DNA of 64,000 nt from Lachnospiraceae bacterium JLR.KK008 (GCA_037015955.1 CP143548.1:1016001-1080000); one strand, 5' to 3'; positions 53,955 to 63,344 are shown, numbered from the stretch's first letter. Numbers and translations: made by a program. Notes: generated by a model not told the origin, from the sequence alone.

Positions 53955-54716
53955 ATGGTAAAGATCATCATACATGGATGTAATGGCCGCATGGGGCAGT
54001 TTGTCAGCAAAATGGCGGCGGAAGACAGTGAAGTGGAAGTAGTGGCGGGGATTGATCTCTCGGATCATCGGGACAATCCCTATCCGGTCTTTGATGAGAT
54101 CGGGAAATGCGAGACCTCGGCAGACGTGGTTATCGACTTCGCATCGGCAGCGGCGGTGGACGGACTGCTGGATTATTGCAGGGAGAAGAAAGTGCCGTGT
54201 GTACTCTGTACAACCGGACTCAATGAAGAGCAGCTCAGGAAAGTGGAGGAGACAGCAAATGAGACCGCGGTTCTGAGATCAGCGAATATGTCGGTCGGTA
54301 TCAATCTGCTGCTAAAATTATTGAAAGATGCGGCCGGGGTACTGGCGGCTGCCGGTTTTGATATGGAGATCGTGGAGAAGCATCATAACCAGAAACTTGA
54401 CGCGCCGAGCGGTACGGCTCTGGCTCTGGCAGATTCGCTGAATGAGGCGCTGCAGGGGGAATATGAATATGTGTATGACAGAAGCGCCCGCAGACAGACA
54501 CGGCCGCAGAAGGAGATCGGCATCTCGGCGGTGAGAGGCGGCACGATCGTTGGGGATCATGACGTCATATTCGCGGGTACAGATGAAGTGATCACATTTT
54601 CGCACAGGGCCTATTCAAGAGAAGTGTTTGCAAAAGGAGCAATTCAGGCTGCGAAGTTTCTGGCCGGGAAACCGTCCGGGTATTACAGTATGAACGATGT
54701 GGTAGAAGGAAAGTAA
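53955..54716 (+). CDS. dapB: 4-hydroxy-tetrahydrodipicolinate reductase
   Basis: A 253-residue NAD(P)H-dependent reductase, the step after DapA. The N-terminal dinucleotide motif is HGCNGRMGQFV; VIDFASAAAV follows; the signature EKHHNQKLDAPSGTAL holds the catalytic His pair and substrate-binding Lys; C-terminal TFSHRAYSREVFAKGA is typical. It ends three bases before the fbp start, so the two are co-transcribed. Confidence 0.96.
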   Translation: MVKIIIHGCNGRMGQFVSKMAAEDSEVEVVAGIDLSDHRDNPYPVFDEIGKCETSADVVIDFASAAAVDGLLDYCREKKVPCVLCTTGLNEEQLRKVEETANETAVLRSANMSVGINLLLKLLKDAAGVLAAAGFDMEIVEKHHNQKLDAPSGTALALADSLNEALQGEYEYVYDRSARRQTRPQKEIGISAVRGGTIVGDHDVIFAGTDEVITFSHRAYSREVFAKGAIQAAKFLAGKPSGYYSMNDVVEGK

Positions 54717-54719
54717 GAG

Positions 54720-56711
54720 ATGGAGATAGCAACGGAAAAAATCGGTGAAGATGTCATAGAGATGGAGCTGATGTATTTAAAGACTCTGGCAAAGCAGTAT
54801 CCGACGATCGCCTCGGCGTCCACGGAGATTATCAATTTACAGGCGATTCTCAATCTGCCCAAGGGGACGGAACATTTTCTGACAGATATTCATGGGGAAT
54901 ATGAGCAGTTTAATCATGTGCTGCGCAACGGTTCGGGCTCAGTCAGAAGCAAGATTGATGAAGAGTTTGGCAATACACTGAGCAGCAGGGATAAGAAAAG
55001 TCTGGCGACGCTGATCTATTATCCGAAAGAGAAGCTGGAGCTTGTGCTGCAGCAGGAGGATAATATTGACGACTGGTATAAAATTACACTCCATCGTCTC
55101 GTACAGATCACCAAACGTGTCTCTTCCAAATATACCCGTTCTAAGGTGAGAAAGGCATTGCCGAAAGATTTTGCCTATATTATCGAAGAACTGATCACGG
55201 AGAAAGCGGACATCCAGGACAAAGAGGCTTACTATAATGAGATCATCCATACGATCATCCGTATCGGCAGTGCGCCGGGTTTTATCGTGGCGCTGAGCCG
55301 GCTGATCCAACATCTTGTCATCGATCATCTGCATATTGTGGGAGATATTTATGACAGAGGTCCGGGGCCGCATATCATTATGGATACACTGGAAGAGTAT
55401 CATTCCGTTGACATTCAGTGGGGCAATCATGACATTGTCTGGATGGGGGCGGCCAGCGGACATCTCGCCTGCATAGCCAATGTCATCCGTGTGGCCGCCA
55501 GATACGGCAATCTGGATACACTGGAAGACGGCTATGGGATCAATCTGATACCGCTTGTGACATTTGCCATGAAGACATATGCCGATACAAACTGTGACCT
55601 CTTTGCGATCAAATATAATACCAATTATAATACGAAAGACCTGGGCATAGATATGAAGATGCACAAGGCGATCGCGATTTTGCAGTTTAAACTGGAAGGT
55701 CAGGTCATCAAGCGTCATCCGGAGTTCCGGATGGAGGACAGGCTTTTGCTTGACAAGATCGACTATGAAAACAAAACGGTTATGATCGGCGGCAAGGCTT
55801 ATGAGATGCGGGATGTGGATTTTCCCACGGTCAATCCGGAAAATCCCTATCGGCTGACAGAGGAGGAGGCGGAACTGATGGAGCGGCTCCGGCAGGCTTT
55901 TGTCCACTGCGAGAAGCTGCAGAGACATATCCGTTTCCTGTTTTCCAAGGGCGGTCTGTATAAAGTATATAATTCCAATCTGCTCTATCATGGCTGTGTG
56001 CCGATGGATGAGGAAGGTAATTTTAAAAGAGTCGAAGTGGATGGCAGGCAGTACAGCGGCAGGGCACTGTACGATGCGCTCGAGCATTATGCGAGAAAAG
56101 GATTTTATAACCGGCGTAACGTGGCCGAGAAGAGAAAGGGGCAGGATATTCTGTGGTATATCTGGGCCGGTCCCAATTCTCCGGTGTTCGGTAAAAATAA
56201 AATGGCGACGTTTGAGCGGTATTTCGTGAAAGACAAAGAGACGCATGTGGAAGTAAAGAACAGCTATTACCGGCTGATGGACAATGAAGAGATCGTCAAT
56301 AAGATCCTGCGTGAGTTTGGACTTGACGAAACGAAATCTCATATCGTGAACGGCCATGTCCCGGTTGAGCTGAAGAAAGGGGAGACGCCGATCAAATGCG
56401 GCGGTAAGCTGCTGATCATTGACGGCGGATTTTCCAAGGCTTATCAGGGAAAGACGGGTATTGCCGGCTATACGCTGATTGCCAATTCACATGGTATGCG
56501 TCTTGTCGCCCATGAGACATTTGAGTCCAAAGAAGCGGCGATCCAGAACGAGTCGGATATTTTCTCCGATTCCATCGTTATTGAAACGGCTGTCAATCGT
56601 CTGCAAGTGGCGGACACGGACATCGGCAGAGAGTTAAAGAACAGTATCTGCTATCTGGAGCTGCTTCTGCAGGCATATCAGGATGGCAGTCTTGTGGAAA
56701 AGGTAAAATAA
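54720..56711 (+). CDS. fbp: Class III fructose-1,6-bisphosphatase
   Basis: A 663-residue protein of the Bacillota-type FBPase with a calcineurin-like metallophosphatase core. Markers: YPTIASASTEIINLQAIL, TDIHGEYEQFNHVLRNGSG, VGDIYDRGPGPHIIMDTL, WGNHDIVWMGAA and NGHVPVELKKGE. It hydrolyses fructose-1,6-bisphosphate in gluconeogenesis. Length matches the family. GGAAAGTAAGAG precedes the ATG; the overlap-like spacing with dapB suggests co-expression of unrelated functions. A terminator follows directly. Confidence 0.95.
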   Translation: MEIATEKIGEDVIEMELMYLKTLAKQYPTIASASTEIINLQAILNLPKGTEHFLTDIHGEYEQFNHVLRNGSGSVRSKIDEEFGNTLSSRDKKSLATLIYYPKEKLELVLQQEDNIDDWYKITLHRLVQITKRVSSKYTRSKVRKALPKDFAYIIEELITEKADIQDKEAYYNEIIHTIIRIGSAPGFIVALSRLIQHLVIDHLHIVGDIYDRGPGPHIIMDTLEEYHSVDIQWGNHDIVWMGAASGHLACIANVIRVAARYGNLDTLEDGYGINLIPLVTFAMKTYADTNCDLFAIKYNTNYNTKDLGIDMKMHKAIAILQFKLEGQVIKRHPEFRMEDRLLLDKIDYENKTVMIGGKAYEMRDVDFPTVNPENPYRLTEEEAELMERLRQAFVHCEKLQRHIRFLFSKGGLYKVYNSNLLYHGCVPMDEEGNFKRVEVDGRQYSGRALYDALEHYARKGFYNRRNVAEKRKGQDILWYIWAGPNSPVFGKNKMATFERYFVKDKETHVEVKNSYYRLMDNEEIVNKILREFGLDETKSHIVNGHVPVELKKGETPIKCGGKLLIIDGGFSKAYQGKTGIAGYTLIANSHGMRLVAHETFESKEAAIQNESDIFSDSIVIETAVNRLQVADTDIGRELKNSICYLELLLQAYQDGSLVEKVK

Positions 56712-56714
56712 AAA

Positions 56715-56756
56715 GGACTGTTGCATCTCATAAAAAGAAATGCAACAGTCTTTTTC
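56715..56756 (+). terminator. Terminator after fbp
   Basis: GACTGTTGCAT and ATGCAACAGTC arms with a 13-base loop, then TTTTT. Confidence 0.85.
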
Positions 56757-56795
56757 AGATCCGCTTTTTCTGTAAAGTACCGTATGCGGGTCAGA

Positions 56796-57215
56796 TCAAT
56801 CGTTATTGGAACCTACCACATCATCGGTAACATCGGAGACACCGTCTGCGATGTCGGAAACGCCGTCTGCGGCATCATCGACAACATCGCCTATCGCATT
56901 GCCGGCGTCGTCGAGTACGGTTTCGTTGCCGCCGTTTGTCGTGTTATCCGTTGTATTCTGATCGTTGTTGTTATTGTCGGCGTCTGTCGTATTGGTATCC
57001 GTGCCGTTACCTGTTTCTGTACCGTCGGTGCCGGTGTTGCTGTCCGTAGTTCCGGCTGTCGTATCAGTTGCAGCACCGTTTGTCGTGTCATTGGTCGTGC
57101 CGTTTGTTGTTCCCGTCTGATTGTTCTCATTGCTTTTTTTACCACAGGCGGCAAGCGCTGCGCACAGCATGATGAGAACAAGAGAGAGGGACAGCATTTT
57201 TGCGTACTTTTTCAT
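56796..57215 (-). CDS. Thr/Asn/Asp-rich lipoprotein
   Basis: A 139-residue protein with a lipoprotein signal peptide (lipobox LAAC, Cys at about residue 24) followed by a low-complexity region of Thr, Asn, Gly and Asp (residues ~30-95) and a C-terminal repeat-like part with IGDVVDDAADGVSDIADGV. The low-complexity segment looks like a flexible surface stalk. AAAGGAGCGAG precedes the ATG. No enzymatic motif. The 57216-57456 gap to hisA is AT/GC mixed with no gene I can support. Confidence 0.75.
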   Translation of the reverse strand: MKKYAKMLSLSLVLIMLCAALAACGKKSNENNQTGTTNGTTNDTTNGAATDTTAGTTDSNTGTDGTETGNGTDTNTTDADNNNNDQNTTDNTTNGGNETVLDDAGNAIGDVVDDAADGVSDIADGVSDVTDDVVGSNND

Positions 57216-57456
57216 AATCTCGCTCCTTTTCTTTTACACTGATCGCACTGCGGCGGCATGAAAACAGATCGCGGAAGCGATCGGCCGCAGGCGGAGAATC
57301 CTGCAAGCAGGCTTCTTTCTTGGTAGTATGTTCCGTGAAAAAATTTTTATACATGTTTTAAATGAAATGACGGGGCGGGAAATCATTGTATGAAAATGGC
57401 AGTTGAGATAAAATAGAAACTAGGAAAACTAAAGAGAATGATAACAGGAGATTACT

Positions 57457-58233
57457 ATGCAGTTCAGACCATGCATTGATATTCACAATGGCAAAGTGAA
57501 ACAGATCGTAGGCTCCAGCCTGCGGGATGCGGATGATTTTGCGCAGGAAAATTATACGGCGGAGCATGATGCTGCCTATTACGCCCGACTATACAGAGAG
57601 AAAGGAATCCGCGGCGGACATGTGATTTTATTAAACGGAGCGGACAGTGCATATTTTGAAGCGACGAGAACGCAGGCACTGCAGGCGTTGAACGCATATC
57701 CCGGCGGCCTTCAGGTCGGCGGAGGGGTGAATGCAGAGAATGCGGTCACGTATCTGGATGCCGGAGCATCCCATGTCATTGTCACATCCTATGTATTTCG
57801 TGATGGCAGAATTTACTATGAAAATCTGCAAAAACTTTGCCGTGAGACAGGTAAAGAGCGCCTTGTACTTGATTTAAGCTGCCGGAAACGTGATGGACAG
57901 TATTATATTATGACGGACAGATGGCAGAAATATACGGACCAGATTCTGGACCGGAAAATATTGGAATTTCTGTCGGATTATTGTGATGAATTTTTGATTC
58001 ATGCCGTTGATGTTGAGGGAAAAGGAGATGGCATTGAAGAAGAGCTTGTGAAGTTTTTAAGTGATTTTGAGAAAATTCCCATCACTTATGCGGGTGGCGT
58101 CCACAGCTATGGAGATATTCGGCTGTTAAAAGAGAAAGGACGCGGCCGAATTCATGTTACGATCGGCAGCGCCCTTGACCTGTTCGGGGGTCATTTGAAA
58201 CTGGAGCAGATATTAGCGGAAGTCAGTGGATAG
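57457..58233 (+). CDS. hisA: HisA isomerase of the eukaryote-like (HIS6) type
   Basis: A 258-residue TIM-barrel protein with FRPCIDIHNGKVKQIVGSS at the N-terminus, GGHVILLNGADS, LQVGGGVNAENA, HAVDVEGKGDGIEEELV and ITYAGGVHSYGDI. It catalyses isomerisation of ProFAR to PRFAR in histidine synthesis. The sequence style (FRPCIDIHNG, VEGKGDG) is that of the fungal and plant HIS6 branch, also seen in some Clostridia, rather than bacterial HisA. It is alone, without other his genes. AGGAGATTACT precedes the ATG. Confidence 0.88.
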   Translation: MQFRPCIDIHNGKVKQIVGSSLRDADDFAQENYTAEHDAAYYARLYREKGIRGGHVILLNGADSAYFEATRTQALQALNAYPGGLQVGGGVNAENAVTYLDAGASHVIVTSYVFRDGRIYYENLQKLCRETGKERLVLDLSCRKRDGQYYIMTDRWQKYTDQILDRKILEFLSDYCDEFLIHAVDVEGKGDGIEEELVKFLSDFEKIPITYAGGVHSYGDIRLLKEKGRGRIHVTIGSALDLFGGHLKLEQILAEVSG

Positions 58234-58234
58234 A

Positions 58235-59191
58235 TTACAGATCAGTAATTGTTTTCTGTGGAATCTCCTCTTCCGGCTGGGGCGGCATGGACGCCGTATA
58301 CGACAGGGTGATACTTCCGAGCGGATTGTCGTCCTCGTCGTAGAAGGTCACGGTAAAGGGGTCCTCGCCAAGCTGATAAATTTTAATGTCCAGTTTTCCA
58401 TCCTGTTGGAATTCTTTTTCATTGAAGCGGACTCTGTTTTCGTCATAGTTTTCCACTCTGGCAAGAACAGCGGGCTTTCTTACAAGGATGTCGGCAGTAA
58501 GCACGTCACCGACAAAGACGGCGGAACCGCTCGGGAGAGAGGGGACGACGCCGTAATTGGCCACGCCGTAACACCAGGAGGAGGCGTCTGTCAGCTCTTT
58601 GGAACGGATTGTTCCGTCGCTTGAAGTAAAGGCGCCTTCTTCCAGGTTTACATAATAAGTTTCACCGCTTTCAGGAGTATCCGCCAGGCGGATGACCAGG
58701 TGTGTGCCGCTGTTCCAGCCAAGCAGGCTGAATGTGGAATCCTGTTCACCGACAAGACATTTCTCTTTGTCCTCTAAGTTGATCTCTTCCACGACGGAAT
58801 CGTCAGAGAGTCTGTGGACCGTCATTTTTCCTGTGCCGGGGATCACGTCCTGGCGCTTGAAGTAAGCGTGGAGCGTATTGCTTCCATATACCATATAATA
58901 CCCTTTTTCATTGGGCATGAAGCTCACCGGACCGATGGAATCACCGGGCAGCGGAGCATCTTCGGAATCTTCGCCGGCCGGGGCAGCGGATGGTTTGTCC
59001 TCGGCGGTCTCTTCTTTGGCGTCGGTTTCCTGGCTGTCACTTTCTGCCGTGTCGGCTTTGTCGTTATCTGCTGCCGGAGCCGTCTGCGCCGTTTCAGGGG
59101 AAGGGACTGCAGCGCTTTCTGAGCCGCACCCGGTCAGCAGGGCGGCAGCTACAGCCGCTGTCATAATAAAAAGTAATGCCGTTTTTTTCAT
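58235..59191 (-). CDS. Lipoprotein with acidic linker
   Basis: A 318-residue protein. Start at 59191 is set by AAAGGAGACTATC. Signal peptide with lipobox LLTGC (Cys about residue 22), a Glu/Asp/Ala/Pro-rich linker to about residue 85, then a beta-rich domain (SFMPNEKGYYMVYGSN... to GSITLSYTA). The stop lies two bases from the convergent hisA stop. Probably a surface lipoprotein; family not recognised. Confidence 0.75.
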   Translation of the reverse strand: MKKTALLFIMTAAVAAALLTGCGSESAAVPSPETAQTAPAADNDKADTAESDSQETDAKEETAEDKPSAAPAGEDSEDAPLPGDSIGPVSFMPNEKGYYMVYGSNTLHAYFKRQDVIPGTGKMTVHRLSDDSVVEEINLEDKEKCLVGEQDSTFSLLGWNSGTHLVIRLADTPESGETYYVNLEEGAFTSSDGTIRSKELTDASSWCYGVANYGVVPSLPSGSAVFVGDVLTADILVRKPAVLARVENYDENRVRFNEKEFQQDGKLDIKIYQLGEDPFTVTFYDEDDNPLGSITLSYTASMPPQPEEEIPQKTITDL

Positions 59192-59216
59192 GATAGTCTC
59201 CTTTCTGATGTTTCGG

Positions 59217-59247
59217 GAAAAAAAGAACCAGCCTTTGAGGCTGGTCC
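59217..59247 (-). terminator. Terminator after the cold-shock gene
   Basis: GGACCAGCC, a five-base loop, GGCTGGTTC and a run of T on the minus strand, just upstream of the lipoprotein gene and downstream of the cold-shock gene. Confidence 0.85.
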
Positions 59248-59364
59248 CTCTCATAATCCGTTAAAACAATATTGCGTATTTCTAAAATAAAATGAATTTT
59301 CGGGTCAATTTATATTAAGAAAAGGCACATCGAAAAACTGATTATAGAGCGTTACAAGATGATC

Positions 59365-59565
59365 TTATAACTTAGTTACGTTTACTGCCTGCGGTCCTTT
59401 TTCTCCGTTCACTACTTCGAACTCAACAGAAGCGCCTTCTTCAAGAGATTTGAAGCCTTCCATATTCAAGCCTGAGTAATGTACGAATACATCATTTCCC
59501 TGCTCATCGGAAATGAAACCATAACCTTTTTGGTTGTTGAACCATTTTACTGTACCTTTGTTCAT
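59365..59565 (-). CDS. Cold-shock protein
   Basis: A 66-residue CspA-family OB-fold with [18 protein letters not shown] (RNP1 KGYGFI) and DVFVHYSGL (RNP2). It binds single-stranded nucleic acid as an RNA chaperone. TTTGGAGGTATCTGA precedes the ATG. The AT-rich 59566-59700 region upstream contains a possible TATTCT -10 and would give a 5' leader typical of csp mRNAs. Confidence 0.95.
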   Translation of the reverse strand: MNKGTVKWFNNQKGYGFISDEQGNDVFVHYSGLNMEGFKSLEEGASVEFEVVNGEKGPQAVNVTKL

Positions 59566-59702
59566 TCAGATACCTCCAAAATAATATATGAAATTGTTGA
59601 ATACAACAAAACTAGAATAGCATATAAAGAAAAAAAAGTAAAGAAAAGAAGACAAAACTTTCATTGAAAATAAAAAAATATTACAGAGTTATTAAGATAA
59701 AT

Positions 59703-59731
59703 TTTACAAAACAGAAAAAGTGTGATAAAAT
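59703..59731 (+). promoter_or_regulatory. Promoter of the M23-bactofilin operon
   Basis: TTTACA (59703-59708), 17 bases, TAAAAT (59726-59731), followed by ACGGAGGTG and the GTG start. Confidence 0.65.
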
Positions 59732-59754
59732 CATTCGTACGGAGGTGAAAACAA

Positions 59755-60540
59755 GTGGAATCCGGAAAGCATAAGAAGAGAATCACTTATACGATCATGA
59801 TAATTCCTGATTCTCCGGATGGAGGTACACATCCTTTTTATCTGAAGCAGAAAATGATAACGACTGTTCTCAGTCTGACTGCGGTGATACTGGCAATATC
59901 GCTTGGCGCCGCAATATTTTTCTGGGCATCTTTAAAGAGGGTGCAGCCACGGGAGGAAGAGCTACAGCAGCAGATAGCAGAGTTGACAGAAGATAATATA
60001 CAGCTTGAAAAGGACAATCTGGAATTAACCGAAAAGGTTACTATTCTAAGCGATACAGTTGCGAAGAATGCGGAGACGCAAAAGGAACAGGAAAAGGAAG
60101 AGGAGGAAAAAAGAACTCCCACAGGATTTCCTCTTGCGGGCAGAGCGACCATACTGCAGAGTTCTGAGACGGATGCAGCTTTGACGGCAGAGGCCGGGGA
60201 CACAGAGGGCGGTGATGGTGACGCACAGGAGGAGACCATACAGGAGCCGATCGTGGTATTCTCTGCATCTGTTGGCACAAAGGTGATTGCCACAGCCAGC
60301 GGAACGGTCGTTTCCGTAGAGGATGATGAGGTTTATGGACACAGGATAACGATTGACCATGGAAATGGTTATATGTCGATCTATCGCGCGGCTTCCGACC
60401 CAAGAGCAGCGGCGGGGGATGAAGTGGAATCAGGCAGCGAACTGTATGAGATGCAGATTCCGGACGAGAGATTGGGTTATCAGATCACACAGGATGGTAC
60501 ACTGATAGATCCGCTGGATCTGTTGGAAGTATACGGTTAG
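59755..60540 (+). CDS. Degenerate M23/LytM-domain membrane protein
   Basis: A 261-residue protein from a GTG start after GGAGGTG. It has a short cytoplasmic N-terminus, one membrane helix (residues ~38-60), an extracytoplasmic coiled coil (residues ~65-115), an acidic linker and a C-terminal LytM-like fold (VGTKVIATASGTVVSVEDDE then HRITIDHGNGYMSIY). The zinc ligands expected of active M23 peptidases (HxxxD and the final HxH) are not seen; YRAAS replaces the usual Y-x-H. It is likely a non-catalytic regulator or scaffold. The bactofilin gene follows nine bases on. Confidence 0.8.
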   Translation: MESGKHKKRITYTIMIIPDSPDGGTHPFYLKQKMITTVLSLTAVILAISLGAAIFFWASLKRVQPREEELQQQIAELTEDNIQLEKDNLELTEKVTILSDTVAKNAETQKEQEKEEEEKRTPTGFPLAGRATILQSSETDAALTAEAGDTEGGDGDAQEETIQEPIVVFSASVGTKVIATASGTVVSVEDDEVYGHRITIDHGNGYMSIYRAASDPRAAAGDEVESGSELYEMQIPDERLGYQITQDGTLIDPLDLLEVYG

Positions 60541-60549
60541 GAGGGGACT

Positions 60550-60972
60550 ATGTTATCAAAGAAGAACAACAATGACGCAGTAAACGGGAACATTAAAAGT
60601 ATCATCGGGCAGGATGCCGTGTTTGAGGGCACCCTGCACGCAAAAGATACGACAAGGGTAGATGGGCTGATCAAAGGCGATGTGGAGATCGGAGAGGCTC
60701 TGATACTTGGTGTTACCGGTAAGATCGTGGGCAATGTCAATGCGTCTACGATCATGGTTGGAGGACAGGTGGAAGGAGATCTGAATGCAAAAGATAAGAT
60801 CGTGATCTCAGCCACCGGTAAAGTTACCGGAAATATACGTGCGAAGAAGCTGATCGTGGATGAGAACGGTGTATTCCGCGGACAGTGCTTTATGGGGGAA
60901 GAGGTTATCAAGAAGGAAGAACCTCAGACCGCTCAGACGGCAGTCAAAGACGAAAAGAAAGATAAGATCTGA
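60550..60972 (+). CDS. Bactofilin
   Basis: A 140-residue protein with the bactofilin core of short beta repeats (residues ~15-110): SIIGQDAVFEGTLHAKDTTRVDG, GEALILGVTGKIVGNV, GQVEGDLNAKDKIVIS, ATGKVTGNIRAKKLIV. Bactofilins self-assemble into nucleotide-free filaments that organise cell-wall enzymes. Pairing with an M23-domain gene is recurrent in bacteria, and the two products are thought to act together in wall shaping. TAGGAGGGGACT precedes the ATG. Confidence 0.92.
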   Translation: MLSKKNNNDAVNGNIKSIIGQDAVFEGTLHAKDTTRVDGLIKGDVEIGEALILGVTGKIVGNVNASTIMVGGQVEGDLNAKDKIVISATGKVTGNIRAKKLIVDENGVFRGQCFMGEEVIKKEEPQTAQTAVKDEKKDKI

Positions 60973-61005
60973 AAGTTTACATAAATCTGTAAAAAAGGAT
61001 CAAAA

Positions 61006-61068
61006 TGAAAACAGGAATTTCCGCAAGTCATTACAGAACAAAATGGCTTTCGGGAACTCCTGTTTTCA
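61006..61068. terminator. Hairpin between convergent genes
   Basis: TGAAAACAGGA and TCCTGTTTTCA pair, with inner TTTCCG/CGGGAA. It lies between the convergent bactofilin and TrpR-like genes. It is followed by TTTTGA on the minus strand, so it may terminate transcription from that side; T-runs are weak. Confidence 0.45.
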
Positions 61069-61148
61069 GTTATATCATCTTTCAGACCGGGTGGCCCAAA
61101 GAGGTATTTTCCTCTTGCCCGTTGACCGGTGAAAATCAATAGGTTCTT

Positions 61149-61439
61149 TTATTTTTCTGCAAGTCTGTCAAAGATCAGATCATAGCCATCGTTGCCATAA
61201 TTCAGAGAGCGGTTGACACGGCTGATTGTGGCTGTGGAAGCTCCTGTTTTTTCGGCAATCTCCAGATAGGTCTTATGTTCCCGCAACATTGTGGCGACTT
61301 CGAATCTCTGAGAGAGAGATAACAGTTCGTTGACGGTGCACAGGTCCTCAAAAAAACTGTAACACTCTTCCTTGGAATGTAAACATAAAATGGCGTCAAA
61401 CAAATGATCGACCGCCTCTGTCCGGATTTTCTTGTTCAT
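61149..61439 (-). CDS. YerC/TrpR-like regulator
   Basis: A 96-residue protein of the TrpR-related YerC/YecD group: DAILCLHSKEECYSFFEDLCTVNELLSLSQRFEVA followed by the helix-turn-helix LEIAEKTGASTATISRVNRSL. Members bind DNA like the Trp repressor but lack known tryptophan ligands in Bacillota. AAAGGAGGGTATC precedes the ATG. Monocistronic; the target is unknown. Confidence 0.88.
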   Translation of the reverse strand: MNKKIRTEAVDHLFDAILCLHSKEECYSFFEDLCTVNELLSLSQRFEVATMLREHKTYLEIAEKTGASTATISRVNRSLNYGNDGYDLIFDRLAEK

Positions 61440-61572
61440 GATACCCTCCTTTGCTACTCTGCTAACATTTTAACATACGAAAGTCAGGGAGTAAAGAGAC
61501 AATGGGAATCTGAAAGAACTGCTTGTCATGTAGTTCTAAAAACTATATACTATATCAAAAGAGGTGTAGAAC

Positions 61573-62208
61573 ATGACGATAAACACAGAAGATTTGCTGA
61601 ACAGCATTATGGAAAGTTTTGACAGGATCGGGCATGTGAGGTCGGAAGATATTCCGAACATTGATCTGTATATGGATCAGGTGACGACATTCATGGACCG
61701 CAACCTGAAAAATACGACGCGGGACCCGGACAATGACAAAATACTGACAAAGACAATGATTAATAACTATGCAAAAAACAATTTGCTCCCGCCGCCGGTA
61801 AAAAAGAAATATTCCAAAGAGCATGTGCTGCTTTTGATCTTTATTTACTATTATAAAAATATATTGTCGATTACGGATATACAGACATTGATGTCACCGA
61901 TAACCGAGCACTATTTCGGCACGGCAGACAGTCTTAATCTGGAGGCAATCTATGATGAGGTATTCCGCCTGCAGGGGGATCAGATTGAACGCCTGAAAAA
62001 GGATGTCCTGGACAAGTATAAAGATGCGCAGGGTTCCTTTGCGGAAGCCGGGCAGGGTGAGCAGGATTTTCTGCACATGTTTGCATTTATCTGTTATCTG
62101 AGTTTTGACGTGTATGTGAAAAAACTGCTGATCGAAAAAGTGATTGACAGCTTCCAGAAAGCGCAGACAGGTAAGGACAATAAGACGAAGGACAGGAAGA
62201 AGGATTAG
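61573..62208 (+). CDS. DUF1836 regulator-like protein
   Basis: A 211-residue protein of the DUF1836 family with the typical RSEDIPNIDLYMDQVTTFMD, then NDKILTKTMINNYAKNNLLPPPVKKKYS, which resembles the MerR-type wing (plan KTMINNY..L..P......Y). Members are considered DNA-binding regulators of unknown target and are characteristic of Clostridia and Bacilli. AGAGGTGTAGAAC precedes the ATG. A long helical C-terminal half follows and ends in a Lys-rich tail. Confidence 0.8.
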   Translation: MTINTEDLLNSIMESFDRIGHVRSEDIPNIDLYMDQVTTFMDRNLKNTTRDPDNDKILTKTMINNYAKNNLLPPPVKKKYSKEHVLLLIFIYYYKNILSITDIQTLMSPITEHYFGTADSLNLEAIYDEVFRLQGDQIERLKKDVLDKYKDAQGSFAEAGQGEQDFLHMFAFICYLSFDVYVKKLLIEKVIDSFQKAQTGKDNKTKDRKKD

Positions 62209-62304
62209 GGAGACATCTCTTGTCCGTTACCGTTCTATTTGATAAAATATAAGGAAGAGCTTCTTAATATCTACCAATAATCATGTCTTACAGGAGGGAA
62301 AGAA

Positions 62305-63276
62305 ATGGCGGAAAAGAAATATGATGTGTTGGCGCTGGGGGAACTTTTGATTGATTTTACAGAGAATGCAGTCAGCAGTCAGGGTAATCCGATGTTTGAG
62401 GCGAATCCGGGCGGGGCGCCGTGTAATGTGCTGGCGATGCTGAACAAGCTGGGAAAGAAGACCGCTTTTATGGGAAAAGTAGGAAAAGACCAGTTTGGCG
62501 TTATGCTGCGAAATGTATTGAACGAGCTGGGAATCGGTACGGAAGCGCTTTATGAGGATGAAGATGTGCGCACGACGCTTGCCTTCGTACATACGGCAGA
62601 AGACGGGGACCGGGATTTTGCATTTTACCGGAATCCGGGAGCGGATATGATGCTGGATGTGTCCGAGGTCCGGGAGGAGATGATCATGGATGCGAAGATT
62701 TTCCACTTCGGAACGCTCTCCATGACGCACGAAGGCGTCCGGGAGGCCACGAAAAAAGGACTGCGTATTGCCAGAGAACATGACATTCTGATTTCTTTTG
62801 ATCCGAATCTGCGCCCGCCGCTGTGGAAGAGTCTGGACGAGGCGAAAGAGCAGATCTTATATGGATTGGGGCAGTGTGATATTCTGAAGATCTCTGATGA
62901 TGAGATTTTGTTTGTGTCCGGCTGCGATACGATAGAAGCGGGTGTGGACTGGATTCGGGAGCGTTACGGCAATATTCGCCTGCTGCTGGCGACGCTCGGG
63001 AAAGAGGGAAGCTATGCGTATTATAAAGATCAGAAAGTGATGGCAAAACCGTTCCTCAATCCGAATACGATCGAGACGACAGGGGCGGGAGACACGTTCT
63101 GTGCCTGCATTCTCAACTATGTGCTCGAACACGGTCTGGATGAACTGAACGAGAAAGACCTGCTGGAGATGCTGACATTTGCCAACGGCGCTTCCAGTCT
63201 GATCACGACAAGAAGAGGCGCGCTGAAAGTGATGCCCGAGAAAGAAGAAGTGGAACAATATATTTCCGGCAGGTAA
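62305..63276 (+). CDS. scrK: PfkB-family sugar kinase, probably fructokinase
   Basis: A 323-residue ribokinase-fold enzyme with GELLIDFT at the N-terminus, PGGAPCNVLAMLNKLG and GKVGKDQFG (PfkB signature 1), DPNLRPPLW, and TTGAGDTFCACIL (signature 2 with the catalytic Asp in GAGD). The sequence style matches clostridial fructokinases, which phosphorylate fructose at C6. GGAGGGAAAGAA precedes the ATG. No adjacent sugar transporter or hydrolase is visible, so the substrate is not fixed by context. Confidence 0.85.
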   Translation: MAEKKYDVLALGELLIDFTENAVSSQGNPMFEANPGGAPCNVLAMLNKLGKKTAFMGKVGKDQFGVMLRNVLNELGIGTEALYEDEDVRTTLAFVHTAEDGDRDFAFYRNPGADMMLDVSEVREEMIMDAKIFHFGTLSMTHEGVREATKKGLRIAREHDILISFDPNLRPPLWKSLDEAKEQILYGLGQCDILKISDDEILFVSGCDTIEAGVDWIRERYGNIRLLLATLGKEGSYAYYKDQKVMAKPFLNPNTIETTGAGDTFCACILNYVLEHGLDELNEKDLLEMLTFANGASSLITTRRGALKVMPEKEEVEQYISGR

Positions 63277-63344
63277 CGTCCGATTCAGTCAAGGGAACAG
63301 AAATTCTGCATAAACTAAATGGAAAGTAATTTTCAGGAGGTTCT

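Noticed and set aside
54939-56357. A 472-codon minus-strand frame opposite fbp
   Set aside because: It is an antisense shadow of the class III fructose-bisphosphatase, which is fully conserved on the plus strand; no start signal.
56721-57242. Plus-strand 173-codon frame opposite the Thr-rich lipoprotein
   Set aside because: Val/Ile/Cys-rich reverse reading of the low-complexity Thr/Asn/Asp repeats; the minus frame has a signal peptide and lipobox.
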